From NCBI RefSeq assembly GCF_910591885.1, contig NC_063275.1, positions 9,846,501 through 9,910,500 of the forward strand: 64,000 nt of DNA. The letters are read 5' to 3'. A program made the translations under genes and the position numbers. The stretch comes from Bombus terrestris (Eukaryota > Arthropoda > Insecta > Hymenoptera > Apidae). Within the stretch, counting starts at the first letter, position 1, and each line of letters opens with the position of its first letter. Positions 14,035-30,445 of the stretch are shown piece after piece. The notes under the pieces were generated by a model. It did not search any database, was not told the origin of the DNA, and worked only from the letters and a program-made list of their open reading frames with translations.

Positions 14035-14351
14035 TAGTATATAACGTTATACGATATAACGTAATACTATATAACGTTATACGTTATATCGTAATAGTAT
14101 ATAACATGATACGATATATCCTAATGCTATATAACGTTACACCTTATATCGTAATAGTATATAACGTTATACGTAATATCGTAACAGTATTTAACGTTAT
14201 ACGTTATATCGTAATACTATATAACGATTTACGTTCTAACGTAATACTATATAACGATATACGTTATAACGTAATACTATATAACGTGATACGATATATC
14301 CTAATGCTACATAACGTTATACCTTGAATCGCAATAGTATATAACGTTATA
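14035..14351 (+). repeat. 510-bp-offset local duplication at the block junction
   Basis: This stretch repeats 13525-13841 at an offset of 510 bp (17 monomers). It ends where ACGTTATATC (14351 on) replaces ACTTTATATC (13841 on). It overlaps the start of the second 11.1-kb copy: bases 14302-14351 agree with both the left-hand source (13792-13841) and the right-hand source (2962-3011). That overlap of about 50 bp marks the exchange point that made the large duplication. Confidence 0.85.
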
Positions 14352-17300
14352 CGTTATATCGTAATTGTATATAACGTTATACGTTATATCGTAACAGTAT
14401 TTAACGTTATACGTTATAACGTAATACTATATAACGTTATACGTTATATCGTAATAGTATATAACATGATACGATATATCCTAATGCTATATAACGTTAC
14501 ACCTTATATCGTAATAGTATATAACGTTATACGTAATATCGTAAGAGTATTTAACGTTATACGTTATATCGTAATAGTATATAACGTTATACGATATAAC
14601 GTAATACTATATAACGTTATATGATATAACGTAATACTATATAACATGATACGATATATCCTAATGCTACATAACGTTATTCCTTGAATCGCAATAGTAT
14701 ATAACGTTATACGTTATATCGTAATTGTATATAACATTATACGTTATATCGTAACAGTATTTAACGTTATACGTTATATCGTAATAGTATATAACATGAT
14801 ACGATATATCGTAATGCTATATAACGTTATACGTTATATCGCAATAGTATATAACGTTATACGATATAACGTAATACTATATAACGTTATACGTTATATC
14901 GTAATAGTATATAACATGATACGATATATCCTAATGCTATATAACGTTACACCTTATATCGTAATAGTATATAACGTTATACGTAATATCGTAACAGTAT
15001 TTAACGTTATACGTTATATCGTAATACTATATAACCTTATTCGATATAACGTAATACTATATAACGTTATACGATATAACGTAATACTATATAACATGAT
15101 ACGATATATCCTAATGCTATATAACGTTACACCCTGTATCGTAATGGTATATAACGTTATACGCAATATCGTAACAGTATTTAACGTTATACGTTGTATC
15201 GTAATAGTATATAACGTTATACGTTATATCGTAATAGTATATAACATGATACGATATATCGTAATGCTATATAACGTTATACCATGTATCGTAATAGTAT
15301 ATAACGTTATACGTTATATCGCAATAGTATATAACGTTATACGATATAACGTAACAGTATTTAACGTTATACGTTATATCGTAATACCATATAACGTTAT
15401 ACGTTATAACGTAATACTATATAACGTGATGCGATATATCGTAATGCTATATAACGTTATACGTAATATCGTAACAGTATTTAACGTTATACGTTATATC
15501 GTAATACTATATAACGATTTACGTTCTAACGTAATACTATATAACGATATACGTTCTAACGTAATACTATATAACGATTTACGTTCTAACGTAATACTAT
15601 ATAACGTGATACGATATATCGTAAAGCTATATAACGTTATACCATGTATCGTAGTAGTATATAACGTTATACGTAATATCGCAATAGTATATAACGTTAT
15701 ACGTTATACCGTAACAGTATATAACGTTATACGTTATATCGTAATACCATATAACGTTATACGTTATAACGTAATACTATATAACGTGATGCGATATATC
15801 GTAATGCTATATAACGTTATACGTAATATCGTAACAGTATTTAACGTTATACGTTATATCGTAATACTATATAACGATTTACGTTCTAACGTAATACTAT
15901 ATAACGATATACGTTATAACGTAATACTATATAACGTGATACGATATATCCTAATGCTATATAACGTTACACCTTGTATCGTAATAGTATATAACGTTAT
16001 ACGTTATATCGTAACAGTATTTAACGTTATACGTTATATCGTAATACTATATAACGATTTACGTTCTAACGTAATACTATATAACGATATACGTTATAAC
16101 GTAATACTATATAACGTTATACCATGTATCGTAATAGTATATAACGTTATACGCTATATCGTAACAGTATTTAACGTTATACGATATAACGTAATACTAT
16201 ATAACGTTATGTGATATAACGTAATACTATATAACATGATACGATATATCTTAATGCTACATAACGTTATACCTTGAATCGCAATAGTATATAGCGTTAT
16301 ACGTTATATAGTAATTGTATATAACGTTATACGTTATATCGTAATTGTATATAACGTTATACGTTATATCGTAACAGTATTTAACGTTATACGTTATAAC
16401 GTAATACTATATAACGTTATACGTTATATCGTAATAGTATATAACATGATACGATATATCCTAATGATATATAACGTTACACCTTGTATCGTAATAGTGA
16501 ATAACGTTATACGTAATATCGTAACAGTATTTAACGTTATACGTTATATCGTAATAGTATATAACGTTATGCGTTATATCGTAATAGTATATAACGTTAT
16601 ACGTTATATCGTAATAGTATATAACATGATACGATATATCGTAATGCTATATAACGTTATACGTTATATCGCAATAGTATATAACGTTATACGATATAAC
16701 GTAATACTATATAACGTTATACGTTATATCGTAATAGTATATAACATGATACGATATATCCTAATGCTATATAACGTTACACCTTATATCGTAATAGTAT
16801 ATAACGTTATACGTAATATCGTAACAGTATTTAACGTTATACGTTATATCGTAATACTATATAACGTTATTCGATATAACGTAATACTATATAACGTTAT
16901 ACGATATAACGTAATACTATATAACATGATACGATATATCCTAATGCTATATAACGTTACACCCTGTATCGTATTAGTATATAACGTTATACGTTATATC
17001 GCAATAGTATATAACGTTATACGATATATCCTAATGCTATATAACGTTACACCTTGTATCGCAATAGTATATAACGTTATACGTTATATCGCAATAGTAT
17101 ATAACGTTATACGATATATCCTAATGCTATATAACGCTACACCTTGTATCGCAATAGTATATAACGTTATACGTTATATCGTAACAGTATTTAACGTTAT
17201 ACGTTATATCGTAATACTATATAACGATTTACGTTCTAACGTAATACTATATAACGTGATACGATATATCGTAAAGCTATATAACGTTATACCATGTATC

Positions 17301-20300
17301 GTAGTAGTATATAACGTTATACGTAATATCGCAATAGTATATAACGTTATACGTTATACCGTAACAGTATATAACGTTATACGTTATATCGTAATACCAT
17401 ATAACGTTATACGTTATAACGTAATACTATATAGCGTGATGCGATATATCGTAATGCTATATAACGTTATACGTAATATCGTAACAGTATTTAACGTTAT
17501 GCGTTATATCGTAATACTATATAACGATTTACGTTCTAACGTAATACTATATAACGATATACGTTATAACGTAATACTATATAACGTGATACGATATATC
17601 CTAATGCTATATAACGTTACACCTTGTATCGTAATAGTATATAACGTTATACGTTATATCGTAACAGTATTTAACGTTATACGTTATATCGTAATACTAT
17701 ATAACGATTTACGTTCTAACGTAATACTATATAACGATATACGTTATAACATAATACTATATAACGTGATACGATATATCCTAATGCTACATAACGTTAT
17801 ACCTTGAATCGCAATAGTATATAACGTTATACGTTATATCGTAATTGTATATAACGTTATACGATATAACGTAATACTATATAACATGATGCGATATCTC
17901 GTAATGTTATATAACTTTATACGTTGTATAGTAATAGTGTATAACGTTATACGTTACATCGTAACAGTATATAACATGATACGATATATCGTAATGCTAT
18001 ATACCGTTATACGTTCTAGCGCAATAGTATATAACGTTATACGATATAACGTAATACTATATAACATGATGCGATATCTCGTAATGTTATATAACGTTAT
18101 ACGTTGTATAGTAATAGTGTATAACGTTATACGATATATCGTTATACTATATAACGTTATACGTTATATCGTTATACTATATAACGTTATACGTTATATC
18201 GTTATACTATATAACGTTATACGTTATATCGTAACAGTATATAACGTTATAACTTATATCGTAATAGTATATAACGTTATACGTTATAACGAATTACTAT
18301 ATAACATGATACGATATTTCGTAATGCTATATAACGTTATACGTTATATCGCAATAGTATATAACGTTATACGATATAACGTATTACTATATAACGAGAT
18401 ATGATATATCGTAATCCTATATAACGTTATAACTTATATCGTAATAATATATAACGTTATACGTTATATCGTAATAGTATAAAACGTTACACGTTATATC
18501 CTAATACTCTATAACGCTATACGACATAACGTAATACTATGTAACATGATACGATATATCGTAATGCTATATAACGTTACACCTTGTATCGTAATAGTAT
18601 ATAACGTTATACGTTATATCGTAACAGTATTTAACGTTATACGTTATATCGTAATACTATATAACGATTTACGTTCTAACGTAATACTATATAACGATAT
18701 ACGTTATAACGTAATACTATATAACGTGATACGATATATCCTAATGCTACATAACGTTATACCTTGAATCGCAATAGTATATAACGTTATACTTTATATC
18801 GTAATTGTATATAACGTTATACGATATAACGTAATACTATATAACATGATGCGATATCTCGTAATGTTATATAACGTTATACGTTGTATAGTAATAGTGT
18901 ATAACGTTATACGTTATATCGTAACAGTATATATCATGATACGATATATCGCAATGCTATATACCGTTATACGTTCTAGCGCAATAGTATATAACGTTAT
19001 ACGATATAACGTAATACTATATAACATGATGCGATATCTCGTAATGTTATATAACGTTATACGTTGTATAGTAATAGTGTATAACGTTATACGATATATC
19101 GTTATACTATATAACGATATACGTTATATCGTTATACTATATAACGTTATACGTTATATCGTAACAGTATTTAACGTTATACGTTATATCGTAATAGTAT
19201 ATAACATGATACGATATATCGTATTGCTATATAACGTTATACGTTATATCGCAATAGTATATAACGTTATACGTTATATCGTAATAGTATATAACATGAT
19301 ACGATATATCCTAATGCTATATAACGTTACACCTTGTATCGTAACAGTGAATAACGTTATACGTTATATCGTAACAGTATTTAACGTTATACGTTATATC
19401 CTAATAGTATATAACGTTATACGTTATATCGTGATAGTATATAACATGATACGATATATCGTAATGCTATATAACGTTATACCATGTATCGTAATAGTGT
19501 ATAACGTTCTACGTTATATCGCAATAGTATATAACGTTATACGCTATATCGGAACAGTATTTAACGTTATACGATATAACGTAATACTATATAACGTTAT
19601 GTGATATAACGTAATAATATATAACATGATACGATATATCTTAATGCTACATAACGTTATACCTTGAATCGCAATAGTATATAACGTTATACGTTATATC
19701 GTAATTGTATATAACGTTATACGTTATATCGTAACAGTATTTAACGTTATACGTTATAACGTAATACTATATAACGTTATACGTTATATCGTAATAGTAT
19801 ATAACATGATACGATATATCCTAATGCTACATAACGTTATACCTTGAATCGCAATAGTATATAACGTTATACGTTATATCGTAATTGTATATAACATTAT
19901 ACGTTATATCGTAACAGTATTTAACGTTATACGTTATATCGTAATAGTATATAACATGATACGATATATCGTAATGATATATAACGTTATACGTTATATC
20001 GCAATAGTATATAACGTTATACGATATAACGTAATACTATATAACGTTATATGATATAACGTAATACTATATAACATGATACGATATATCCTAATGCTAC
20101 ATAACGTTATACCTTGAATCGCAATAGTATATAACGTTATACGTTATATCGTAATTGTATATAACATTATACGTTATATCGTAACAGTATTTAACGTTAT
20201 ACGTTATATCGCAATAGTATATATCATGATACGATATATCGTAATGCTATATAACGTTATACGTTATATCGCAATAGTATATAACGTTATACGATATAAC

Positions 20301-23300
20301 GTAATACTATATAACGTTATACGTTATATCGTAATAGTATATAACATGATACGATATATCCTAATGCTATATAACGTTACACCTTATATCGTAATAGTAT
20401 ATAACGTTATACGTAATATCGTAACAGTATTTAACGTTATACGTTATATCGTAATACTATATAACGATTTACGTTCTAACGTAATACTATATAACGATAT
20501 ACGTTATAACGTAATACTATATAACGTGATACGATATATCCTAATGCTACATAACGTTATACCTTGAATCGCAATAGTATATAACGTTATACTTTATATC
20601 GTAATTGTATATAACGTTATACGATATAACGTAATACTATATAACATGATGCGATATCTCGTAATGTTATATAACTTTATACGTTGTATAGTAATAGTGT
20701 ATAACGTTATACGTTACATCGTAACAGTATATAACATGATACGATATATCGTAATGCTATATACCGTTATACGTTCTAGCGCAATAGTATATAACGTTAT
20801 ACGATATAACGTAATACTATATAACATGATGCGATATCTCGTAATGTTATATAACGTTATACGTTGTATAGTAATAGTGTATAACGTTATACGATATATC
20901 GTTATACTATATAACGTTATACGTTATATCGTTATACTATATAACGTTATACGTTATATCGTAATAGTATAAAACGTTACACGTTATATCCTAATACTGT
21001 ATAACGCTATACGACATAACGTAATACTATGTAACATGATACGATATATCGTAATGCTATATAACGTTACACCTTGTATCGTAATAGTATATAACGTTAT
21101 ACGTTATATCGTAACAGTATTTAACGTTATACGTTATATCGTAATACTATATAACGATTTACGTTCTAACGTAATACTATATAACGATATACGTTATAAC
21201 GTAATACTATATAACGTGATACGATATATCCTAATGCTACATAACGTTATACCTTGAATCGCAATAGTATATAACGTTATACTTTATATCGTAATTGTAT
21301 ATAACGTTATACGATATAACGTAATACTATATAACGTTATATGATATAACGTAATACTATATAACATGATACGATATATCCTAATGCTACATAACGTTAT
21401 ACCTTGAATCGCAATAGTATATGACGTTATACGTTATATCGTAATTGTATATAACATTATACGTTATATCGTAACAGTATTTAACGTTATACGTTATATC
21501 GTAATAGTATATATCATGATACGATATATCGTAATGCTATATAACGTTATACGTTATATCGCAATAGTATATAACGTTATACGATATAACGTAATACTAT
21601 ATAACGTTATACGTTATATCGTAATAGTATATAACATGATACGATATATCCTAATGCTATATAACGTTACACCTTATATCGTAATAGTATATAACGTTAT
21701 ACGTAATATCGTAACAGTATTTAACGTTATACGTTATATCGTAATACTATATAACGTTATTCGATATAACGTAATACTATATAACGTTATACGATATAAC
21801 GTAATACTATATAACATGATACGATATATCCTAATGCTATATAGCGTTACACCCTGTATCGTAATGGTATATAACGTTATACGCAATATCGTAACAGTAT
21901 TTAACGTTATACGTTGTATCGTAATAGTATATAACGTTATACGTTATACCGTAACAGTATATAACGTTATACGTTATATCGTAATACTATATAACGTTAT
22001 ACGTTATAACGTAATACTATATAACGTGATGCGATATATCGTAATGCTATATAACGTTATACGTAATATCGTAACAGTATTTAACGTTATACGTTATATC
22101 GTAATACTATATAACGATTTACGTTCTAACGTAATACTATATAACGATATACGTTATAACGTAATACTATATAACGTGATACGATATATCCTAATGCTAT
22201 ATAACGTTACACCTTGTATCGTAATAGTATATAACGTTATACGTTATATCGTAACAGTATTTAACGTTATACGTTATATCGTAATACTATATAACGATTT
22301 ACGTTCTAACGTAATACTATATAACGATATACGTTATAACGTAATATTATATAACGTGATACGATATATCCTAATGCTACATAACGTTATACCTTGAATC
22401 GCAATAGTATATAACGTTATACGTTATATCGTAATTGTATATAACGTTATACGATATAACGTAATACTATATAACATGATGCGATATCTCGTAATGTTAT
22501 ATAACGTTATACGTTGTATAGTAATTGTGTATAACGTTATACGTTGTATCGTAACAGTATATAACATGATACGATATATCGTAATGCTATATACCGTTAT
22601 ACGTTCTAGCGCAATAGTATATAACGTTATACGATATAACGTAATACTATATAACATGATGCGATATCTCGTAATGTTATATAACGTTATACGTTGTATA
22701 GTAATAGTGTAAAACGTTATACGATATATCGTTATACTATATAACGTTATACGTTATATCGTTATACTATATAACGTTATACGTTATATCGTAACAGTAT
22801 ATAACGTTATAACTTATATCGTAATAGTATATAACGTTATACGTTATAACGAATTACTATATAACATGATACGATATTTCCTAATGCTATATAACGTTAT
22901 ACGTTATATCGCAATAGTATATAACGTTATACGATATAACGTATTACTATATAACGAGATATGATATATCGTAATCCTATATAACGTTATAACTTATATC
23001 GTAATAATATATAACGTTATACGTTATATCGTAATAGTATAAAACGTTATACGTTATATCCTAATACTATATAACGCTATACGACATAACGTAATACTAT
23101 GTAACATGATACGATATATCGTAATGCTATATAACGTTATACCATGTATCGTAATAGTATATAACGTTATTCGTTATATCGCAATAGTATATAACGTTAT
23201 ACGTTATATCGTTATACTATATAACGTTATACGTTATATCGTTATACTATATAACGTTATACGTTATATCGTAACAGTATATAACGTTATAACTTATATC

Positions 23301-25415
23301 GTAATAGTATATAACGTTATACGTTATAACGAATTACTATATAACATGATACGATATATCGTAATGCTATATAACGTTACACGTTATATCGCAATAGTAT
23401 ATAACGTTATACGATATAACGTAATACTATATAACATGATACGATACATCCTAATGGTATATAACGTTTCACCTTGTATCGTAATAGTATATAACGTCAT
23501 ACGTAATATCGTAACAGTATTTAACGTTATACGTTATATCGTAATACTATATAACGATTTACGTTCTAACGTAATACTATATAACGTGATACGATATATC
23601 GTAAAGCTATATAACGTTATACCATGTATCGCAATAGTATATAACGTTATACGTTATATCGCAATAGTATATAACGTTATACGTTATATCGTAACAGTAT
23701 TTAACGTTATACGTTATATCGTAATAGTATATAACATGATACGATATATCGTATTGCTATATAACGTTATACGTTATATCGCAATAGTATATAACGTCGT
23801 ACGTAATATCGTAACGGTATTTAACGTTATACGTTATATCGTAATACTATATAACGATTTACGTTCTAACGTAATACTATATAACGTGATACGATATATC
23901 GTAAAGCTATATAACGTTATACCATGTATCGTAGTAGTATATAACGTTATACGTAATATCGCAATAGTATATAACGTTATACGTTATACCGTAACAGTAT
24001 ATAACGTTATACGTTATATCGTAATACCATATAACGTTATACGTTATAACGTAATACTATATAACGTGATACGATATATCCTAATGCTATATAACGTTAC
24101 ACCTTGTATCGTAATAGTATATAACGTTATACGTTATATCGTAACAGTATTTAACGTTATACGTTATATCGTAATACTATATAACGATTTACGTTCTAAC
24201 GTAATACTATATAACGATATACGTTATAGCGTAATACTATATAACGTGATACGATATATCCTAATGCTACATAACGTTATACCTTCAATCATTATAGTAT
24301 ATAACGTTATACTTTATATCGTAATTGTATTTAACGTTATACGTTATAACGTAATACTATATAACGTTATACGTTATATCGTAATAGTATATAACATGAT
24401 ACGATATATCCTAATGCTACATAACGTTATACCTTGAATCGCAATAGTATATAACGTTATACGTTATATCGTAATTGTATATAACATTATACGTTATATC
24501 GTAACAGTATTTAACGTTATACGTTATATCGTAATAGTATATAACATGATACGATATATCGTAATGCTATATAACGTTATACGTTATATCGCAATAGTAT
24601 ATAACGTTATACGATATAACGTAATACTATATAACGTTATATGATATAACGTAATACTATATAACATGATACGATATATCCTAATGCTACATAACGTTAT
24701 ACCTTGAATCGCAATAGTATATAACGTTATACGTTATATCGTAATTGTATATAACATTATACGTTATATCGTAACAGTATTTAACGTTATACGTTATATC
24801 GCAATAGTATATATCATGATACGATATATCGTAATGCTATATAACGTTATACGTTATATCGCAATAGTATATAACGTTATACGATATAACGTAATACTAT
24901 ATAACGTTATACGTTATATCGTAATAGTATATAACATGATACGATATATCCTAATGCTATATAACGTTACACCTTATATCGTAATAGTATATAACGTTAT
25001 ACGTAATATCGTAACAGTATTTAACGTTATACGTTATATCGTAATACTATATAACGATTTACGTTCTAACGTAATACTATATAACGATATACGTTATAAC
25101 GTAATACTATATAACGTGATACGATATATCCTAATGCTACATAACGTTATACCTTGAATCGCAATAGTATATAACGTTATACTTTATATCGTAATTGTAT
25201 ATAACGTTATACGATATAACGTAATACTATATGACATGATGCGATATCTCGTAATGTTATATAACTTTATACGTTGTATAGTAATAGTGTATAACGTTAT
25301 ACGTTACATCGTAACAGTATATAACATGATACGATATATCGTAATGCTATATACCGTTATACGTTCTAGCGCAATAGTATATAACGTTATACGATATAAC
25401 GTAATACTATATAAC
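14302..25415 (+). repeat. Second copy of the 11.1-kb duplicated segment
   Basis: It matches 2962-14075 at an 11,340-bp offset with about a dozen substitutions and no net length change. At its right end it does not continue into the 510-bp duplication. Instead it continues with an ACATGATGCGATATCTCG monomer, joining the sequence that starts the 6,540-bp unit. Private changes in this copy include CTAATAG near 19401 and TTCGTTATATC near 23171. Confidence 0.93.
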
Positions 25416-26375
25416 ATGATGCGATATCTCGTAATGTTATATAACGTTATACGTTGTATAGTAATAGTGTATAACGTTATACGATATATCGTTATACTAT
25501 ATAACGTTATACGTTATATCGTTATACTATATAACGTTATACGTTATATCGTTATACTATATAACGTTATACGTTATATCGTAACAGTATATAACGTTAT
25601 AACTTATATCGTAATAGTATATAACGTTATACGTTATAACGAATTACTATATAACATGATACGATATTTCGTAATGCTATATAACGTTATACGTTATATC
25701 GCAATAGTATATAACGTTATACGATATAACGTATTACTATATAACGAGATATGATATATCGTAATCCTATATAACGTTATAACTTATATCGTAATAATAT
25801 ATAACGTTATACGTTATATCGTAATAGTATAAAACGTTACACGTTATATCCTAATACTGTATAACGCTATACGACATAACGTAATACTATGTAACATGAT
25901 ACGATATATCGTAATGCTATATAACGTTACACCTTGTATCGTAATAGTATATAAAGTTATACGTTATATCGTAACAGTATTTAACGTTATACGTTATATC
26001 GTAATACTATATAACGATTTACGTTCTAACGTAATACTATATAACGATATACGTTATAACGTAATACTATATAACGTGATACGATATATCCTAATGCTAC
26101 ATAACGTTATACCTTGAATCGCAATAGTATATAACGTTATACTTTATATCGTAATTGTATATAACGTTATACGATATAACGTAATACTATATAACGTTAT
26201 ATGATATAACGTAATACTATATAACATGATACGATATATCCTAATGCTACATAACGTTATACCTTGAATCGCAATAGTATATGACGTTATACGTTATATC
26301 GTAATTGTATATAACATTATACGTTATATCGTAACAGTATTTAACGTTATACGTTATATCGTAATAGTATATATC

Positions 26376-27257
26376 ATGATACGATATATCGTAATGCTAT
26401 ATAACGTTATACGTTATATCGCAATAGTATATAACGTTATACGATATAACGTAATACTATATAACGTTATACGTTATATCGTAATAGTATATAACATGAT
26501 ACGATATATCCTAATGCTATATAACGTTACACCTTATATCGTAATAGTATATAACGTTATACGTAATATCGTAACAGTATTTAACGTTATACGTTATATC
26601 GTAATACTATATAACGTTATTCGATATAACGTAATACTATATAACGTTATACGATATAACGTAATACTATATAACATGATACGATATATCCTAATGCTAT
26701 ATAACGTTACACCCTGTATCGTAATGGTATATAACGTTATACGCAATATCGTAACAGTATATAACGTTATACGATATATCGTAATAGTATATAACGTTAT
26801 ACGTTATACCGTAACAGTATATAACGTTATACGTTATATCGTAATACCATATAACGTTATACGTTATAACGTAATACTATATAACGTGATGCGATATATC
26901 GTAATGCTATATAACGTTATACGTAATATCGTAACAGTATTTAACGTTATACGTTATATCGTAATACTATATAACGATTTACGTTCTAACGTAATACTAT
27001 ATAACGATATACGTTATAACGTAATACTATATAACGTGATACGATATATCCTAATGCTATATAACGTTACACCTTGTATCGTAATAGTATATAACGTTAT
27101 ACGTTATATCGTAACAGTATTTAACGTTATACGTTATATCGTAATACTATATAACGATTTACGTTCTAACGTAATACTATATAACGATATACGTTATAAC
27201 GTAATATTATATAACGTGATACGATATATCCTAATGCTACATAACGTTATACCTTGA
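26376..27257 (+). repeat. Recurrent 880-bp module (representative copy)
   Basis: A fixed order of about 29 monomers seen also at 10176-11057, 21516-22397, 32916-33797, 44466-45347, 45606 onward, 51035-51916 and 56045-56926. It begins after an ATATCATGATACG monomer and ends at the TGA-bearing CCTTGAATCG monomer. It contains CACCCTGTATCGTAATGG followed by CGCAATATCG, a rare pair that identifies it. Copies differ by a few substitutions, for example CGTTGTATCG against CGATATATCG near 26768. It is one building block of each large unit. Confidence 0.85.
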
Positions 27258-29220
27258 ATCGCAATAGTATATAACGTTATACGTTATATCGTAATTGTAT
27301 ATAACGTTATACGATATAACGTAATACTATATAACATGATGCGATATCTCGTAATGTTATATAACGTTATACGTTGTATAGTAATTGTGTATAACGTTAT
27401 ACGTTGTATCGTAACAGTATATAACATGATACGATATATCGTAATGCTATATACCGTTATACGTTCTAGCGCAATAGTATATAACGTTATACGATATAAC
27501 GTAATACTATATAACATGATGCGATATCTCGTAATGTTATATAACGTTATACGTTGTATAGTAATAGTGTAAAACGTTATACGATATATCGTTATACTAT
27601 ATAACGTTATACGTTATATCGTTATACTATATAACGTTATACGTTATATCGTAACAGTATATAACGTTATAACTTATATCGTAATAGTATATAACGTTAT
27701 ACGTTATAACGAATTACTATATAACATGATACGATATTTCCTAATGCTATATAACGTTATACGTTATATCGCAATAGTATATAACGTTATACGATATAAC
27801 GTATTACTATATAACGAGATATGATATATCGTAATCCTATATAACGTTATAACTTATATCGTAATAATATATAACGTTATACGTTATATCGTAATAGTAT
27901 AAAACGTTATACGTTATATCCTAATACTATATAACGCTATACGACATAACGTAATACTATGTAACATGATACGATATATCGTAATGCTATATAACGTTAT
28001 ACCATGTATCGTAATAGTGTATAACGTTATACGTTATATCGCAATAGTATATAACGTTATACGTTATATCGTTATACTATATAACGTTATACGTTATATC
28101 GTTATACTATATAACGTTATACGTTATATCGTAACAGTATATAACGTTATAACTTATATCGTAATAGTATATAACGTTATACGTTATAACGAATTACTAT
28201 ATAACATGATACGATATATCGTAATGCTATATAACGTTACACGTTATATCGCAATAGTATATAACGTTATACGATATAACGTAATACTATATAACATGAT
28301 ACGATACATCCTAATGGTATATAACGTTTCACCTTGTATCGTAATAGTATATAACGTCATACGTAATATCGTAACAGTATTTAATGTTATACGTTATATC
28401 GTAATACTATATAACGATTTACGTTCTAACGTAATACTATATAACGTGATACGATATATCGTAAAGCTATATAACGTTATACCATGTATCGCAATAGTAT
28501 ATAACGTTATACGTTATATCGCAATAGTATATAACGTTATACGTTATATCGTAACAGTATTTAACGTTATACGTTATATCGTAATAGTATATAACATGAT
28601 ACGATATATCGTATTGCTATATAACGTTATACGTTATATCGCAATAGTATATAACGTCGTACGTAATATCGTAACGGTATTTAACGTTATACGTTATATC
28701 GTAATACTATATAACGATTTACGTTCTAACGTAATACTATATAACGTGATACGATATATCGTAAAGCTATATAACGTTATACCATGTATCGTAGTAGTAT
28801 ATAACGTTATACGTAATATCGCAATAGTATATAACGTTATACGTTATACCGTAACAGTATATAACGTTATACGTTATATCGTAATACCATATAACGTTAT
28901 ACGTTATAACGTAATACTATATAACGTGATACGATATATCCTAATGCTATATAACGTTACACCTTGTATCGTAATAGTATATAACGTTATACGTTATATC
29001 GTAACAGTATTTAACGTTATACGTTATATCGTAATACTATATAACGATTTACGTTCTAACGTAATACTATATAACGATATACGTTATAGCGTAATACTAT
29101 ATAACGTGATACGATATATCCTAATGCTACATAACGTTATACCTTCAATCATTATAGTATATAACGTTATACTTTATATCGTAATTGTATATAACGTTAT
29201 ACGATATAACGTAATACTAT

Positions 29221-30445
29221 ATAACATGATGCGACATCTCGTAATGTTATATAACGTTATACGTTGTATAGTAATAGTGTATAACGTTATACGATATATC
29301 GTTATACTATATAACGTTATACGTTATATCGTTATACTATATAACGTTATACGTTATATCGTAACAGTATATAACGTTATAACTTATATCGTAATACTAT
29401 ATAACGCTACACGACATAACGTAATACTATGTAACATGATACGATACATCGTAATGCTATATAACGTTATACCATGTATCGTAATAGTATATAACGTTAT
29501 ACGTTATATCGCAATAGTATATAACGTTATACGTTATATCGTTATACTATATAACGTTATACGTTATATCGTTATACTATATAACGTTATACGTTATATC
29601 GTTATACTATATAACGTTATACGTTATATCGTAACAGAATATAACGTTATAACTTATATCGTAATAGTATATAACGTTATACGTTATAACGAATTACTAT
29701 ATAACATGATACGATATATCGCAATAGTATATAACGTTATACGTTATATCGTAACAGTATTTAACGTTATACGTTATATCGTAACATTATATACCATGAT
29801 ACGATATATCGTAATGCCATATACCGTTATACGTTCTAGCGCAATAGTATATAACGTTATACGATAGAACGTAATACTATATATCATGATGCGATATCTC
29901 GTAATGTTATATAACGTTATACGTTGTATAGTAATAGTGTATAACGTTATACGATATATCGTTATACTATATAACGTTATACGTTATATCGTTATACTAT
30001 ATAACGTTATACGTTATATCGTAACAGTATATAACGTTATAACTTATATCGTAATACTATATAACGCTACACGACATAACGTAATACTATGTAACATGAT
30101 ACGATACATCGTAATGCTATATAACGTTATACCATGTATCGTAATAGTATATAACGTTATACGTTATATCGCAATAGTATATAACGTTATACGTTATATC
30201 GTTATACTATATAACGTTATACGTTATATCGTTATACTATATAACGTTATACGTTATATCGTTATACTATATAACGTTATACGTTATATCGTAACAGAAT
30301 ATAACGTTATAACTTATATCGTAATAGTATATAACGTTATACGTTATAACGAATTACTATATAACATGATACGATATATCGCAATAGTATATAACGTTAT
30401 ACGTTATATCGTAACAGTATTTAACGTTATACGTTATATCGTAAT
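29221..30445 (+). repeat. Nested 660-bp tandem duplication in copy A
   Basis: An ACATGATGCGACATCTCG monomer at 29221 begins an order of 22 monomers that restarts at 29881 with TATCATGATGCGATATCTCG. The copies share the CGCTACACGACATAACG monomer and the CAGAATATAACG monomer, and part near 29785/30445. The same pair occurs at about 35761/36421, 40171/40831, 48031/48691 and 53880/54540. Only one member is present at the equivalent place near 58890. Confidence 0.88.

Larger units (their letters stand above)
2962..14075 (+). repeat. First copy of the 11.1-kb duplicated segment
   Basis: This segment repeats at 14302-25415 with a constant offset of 11,340 bp (378 monomers). By eye I found about a dozen substitutions in 11.1 kb (for example near 7578, 8015, 8061, 10719, 11831, 11982, 12704-12707, 12724-12726 and 13374) and no length change, so identity is about 99.9%. 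Rare private variants such as TTCCTTGAATCG near 3340 and ATAACCTTATTCG near 3695 are shared. The left limit is set by mismatches at 2946 and 2961; the right limit by the mismatch at 14076 against 25416. Confidence 0.93.

Noticed and set aside
2962..25415. The 11.1-kb pair as a purely artificial assembly duplication
   Set aside because: The copies differ by about a dozen scattered substitutions, and the junction has its own 510-bp local duplication, so two real copies are more likely. Read-level proof is not available here.
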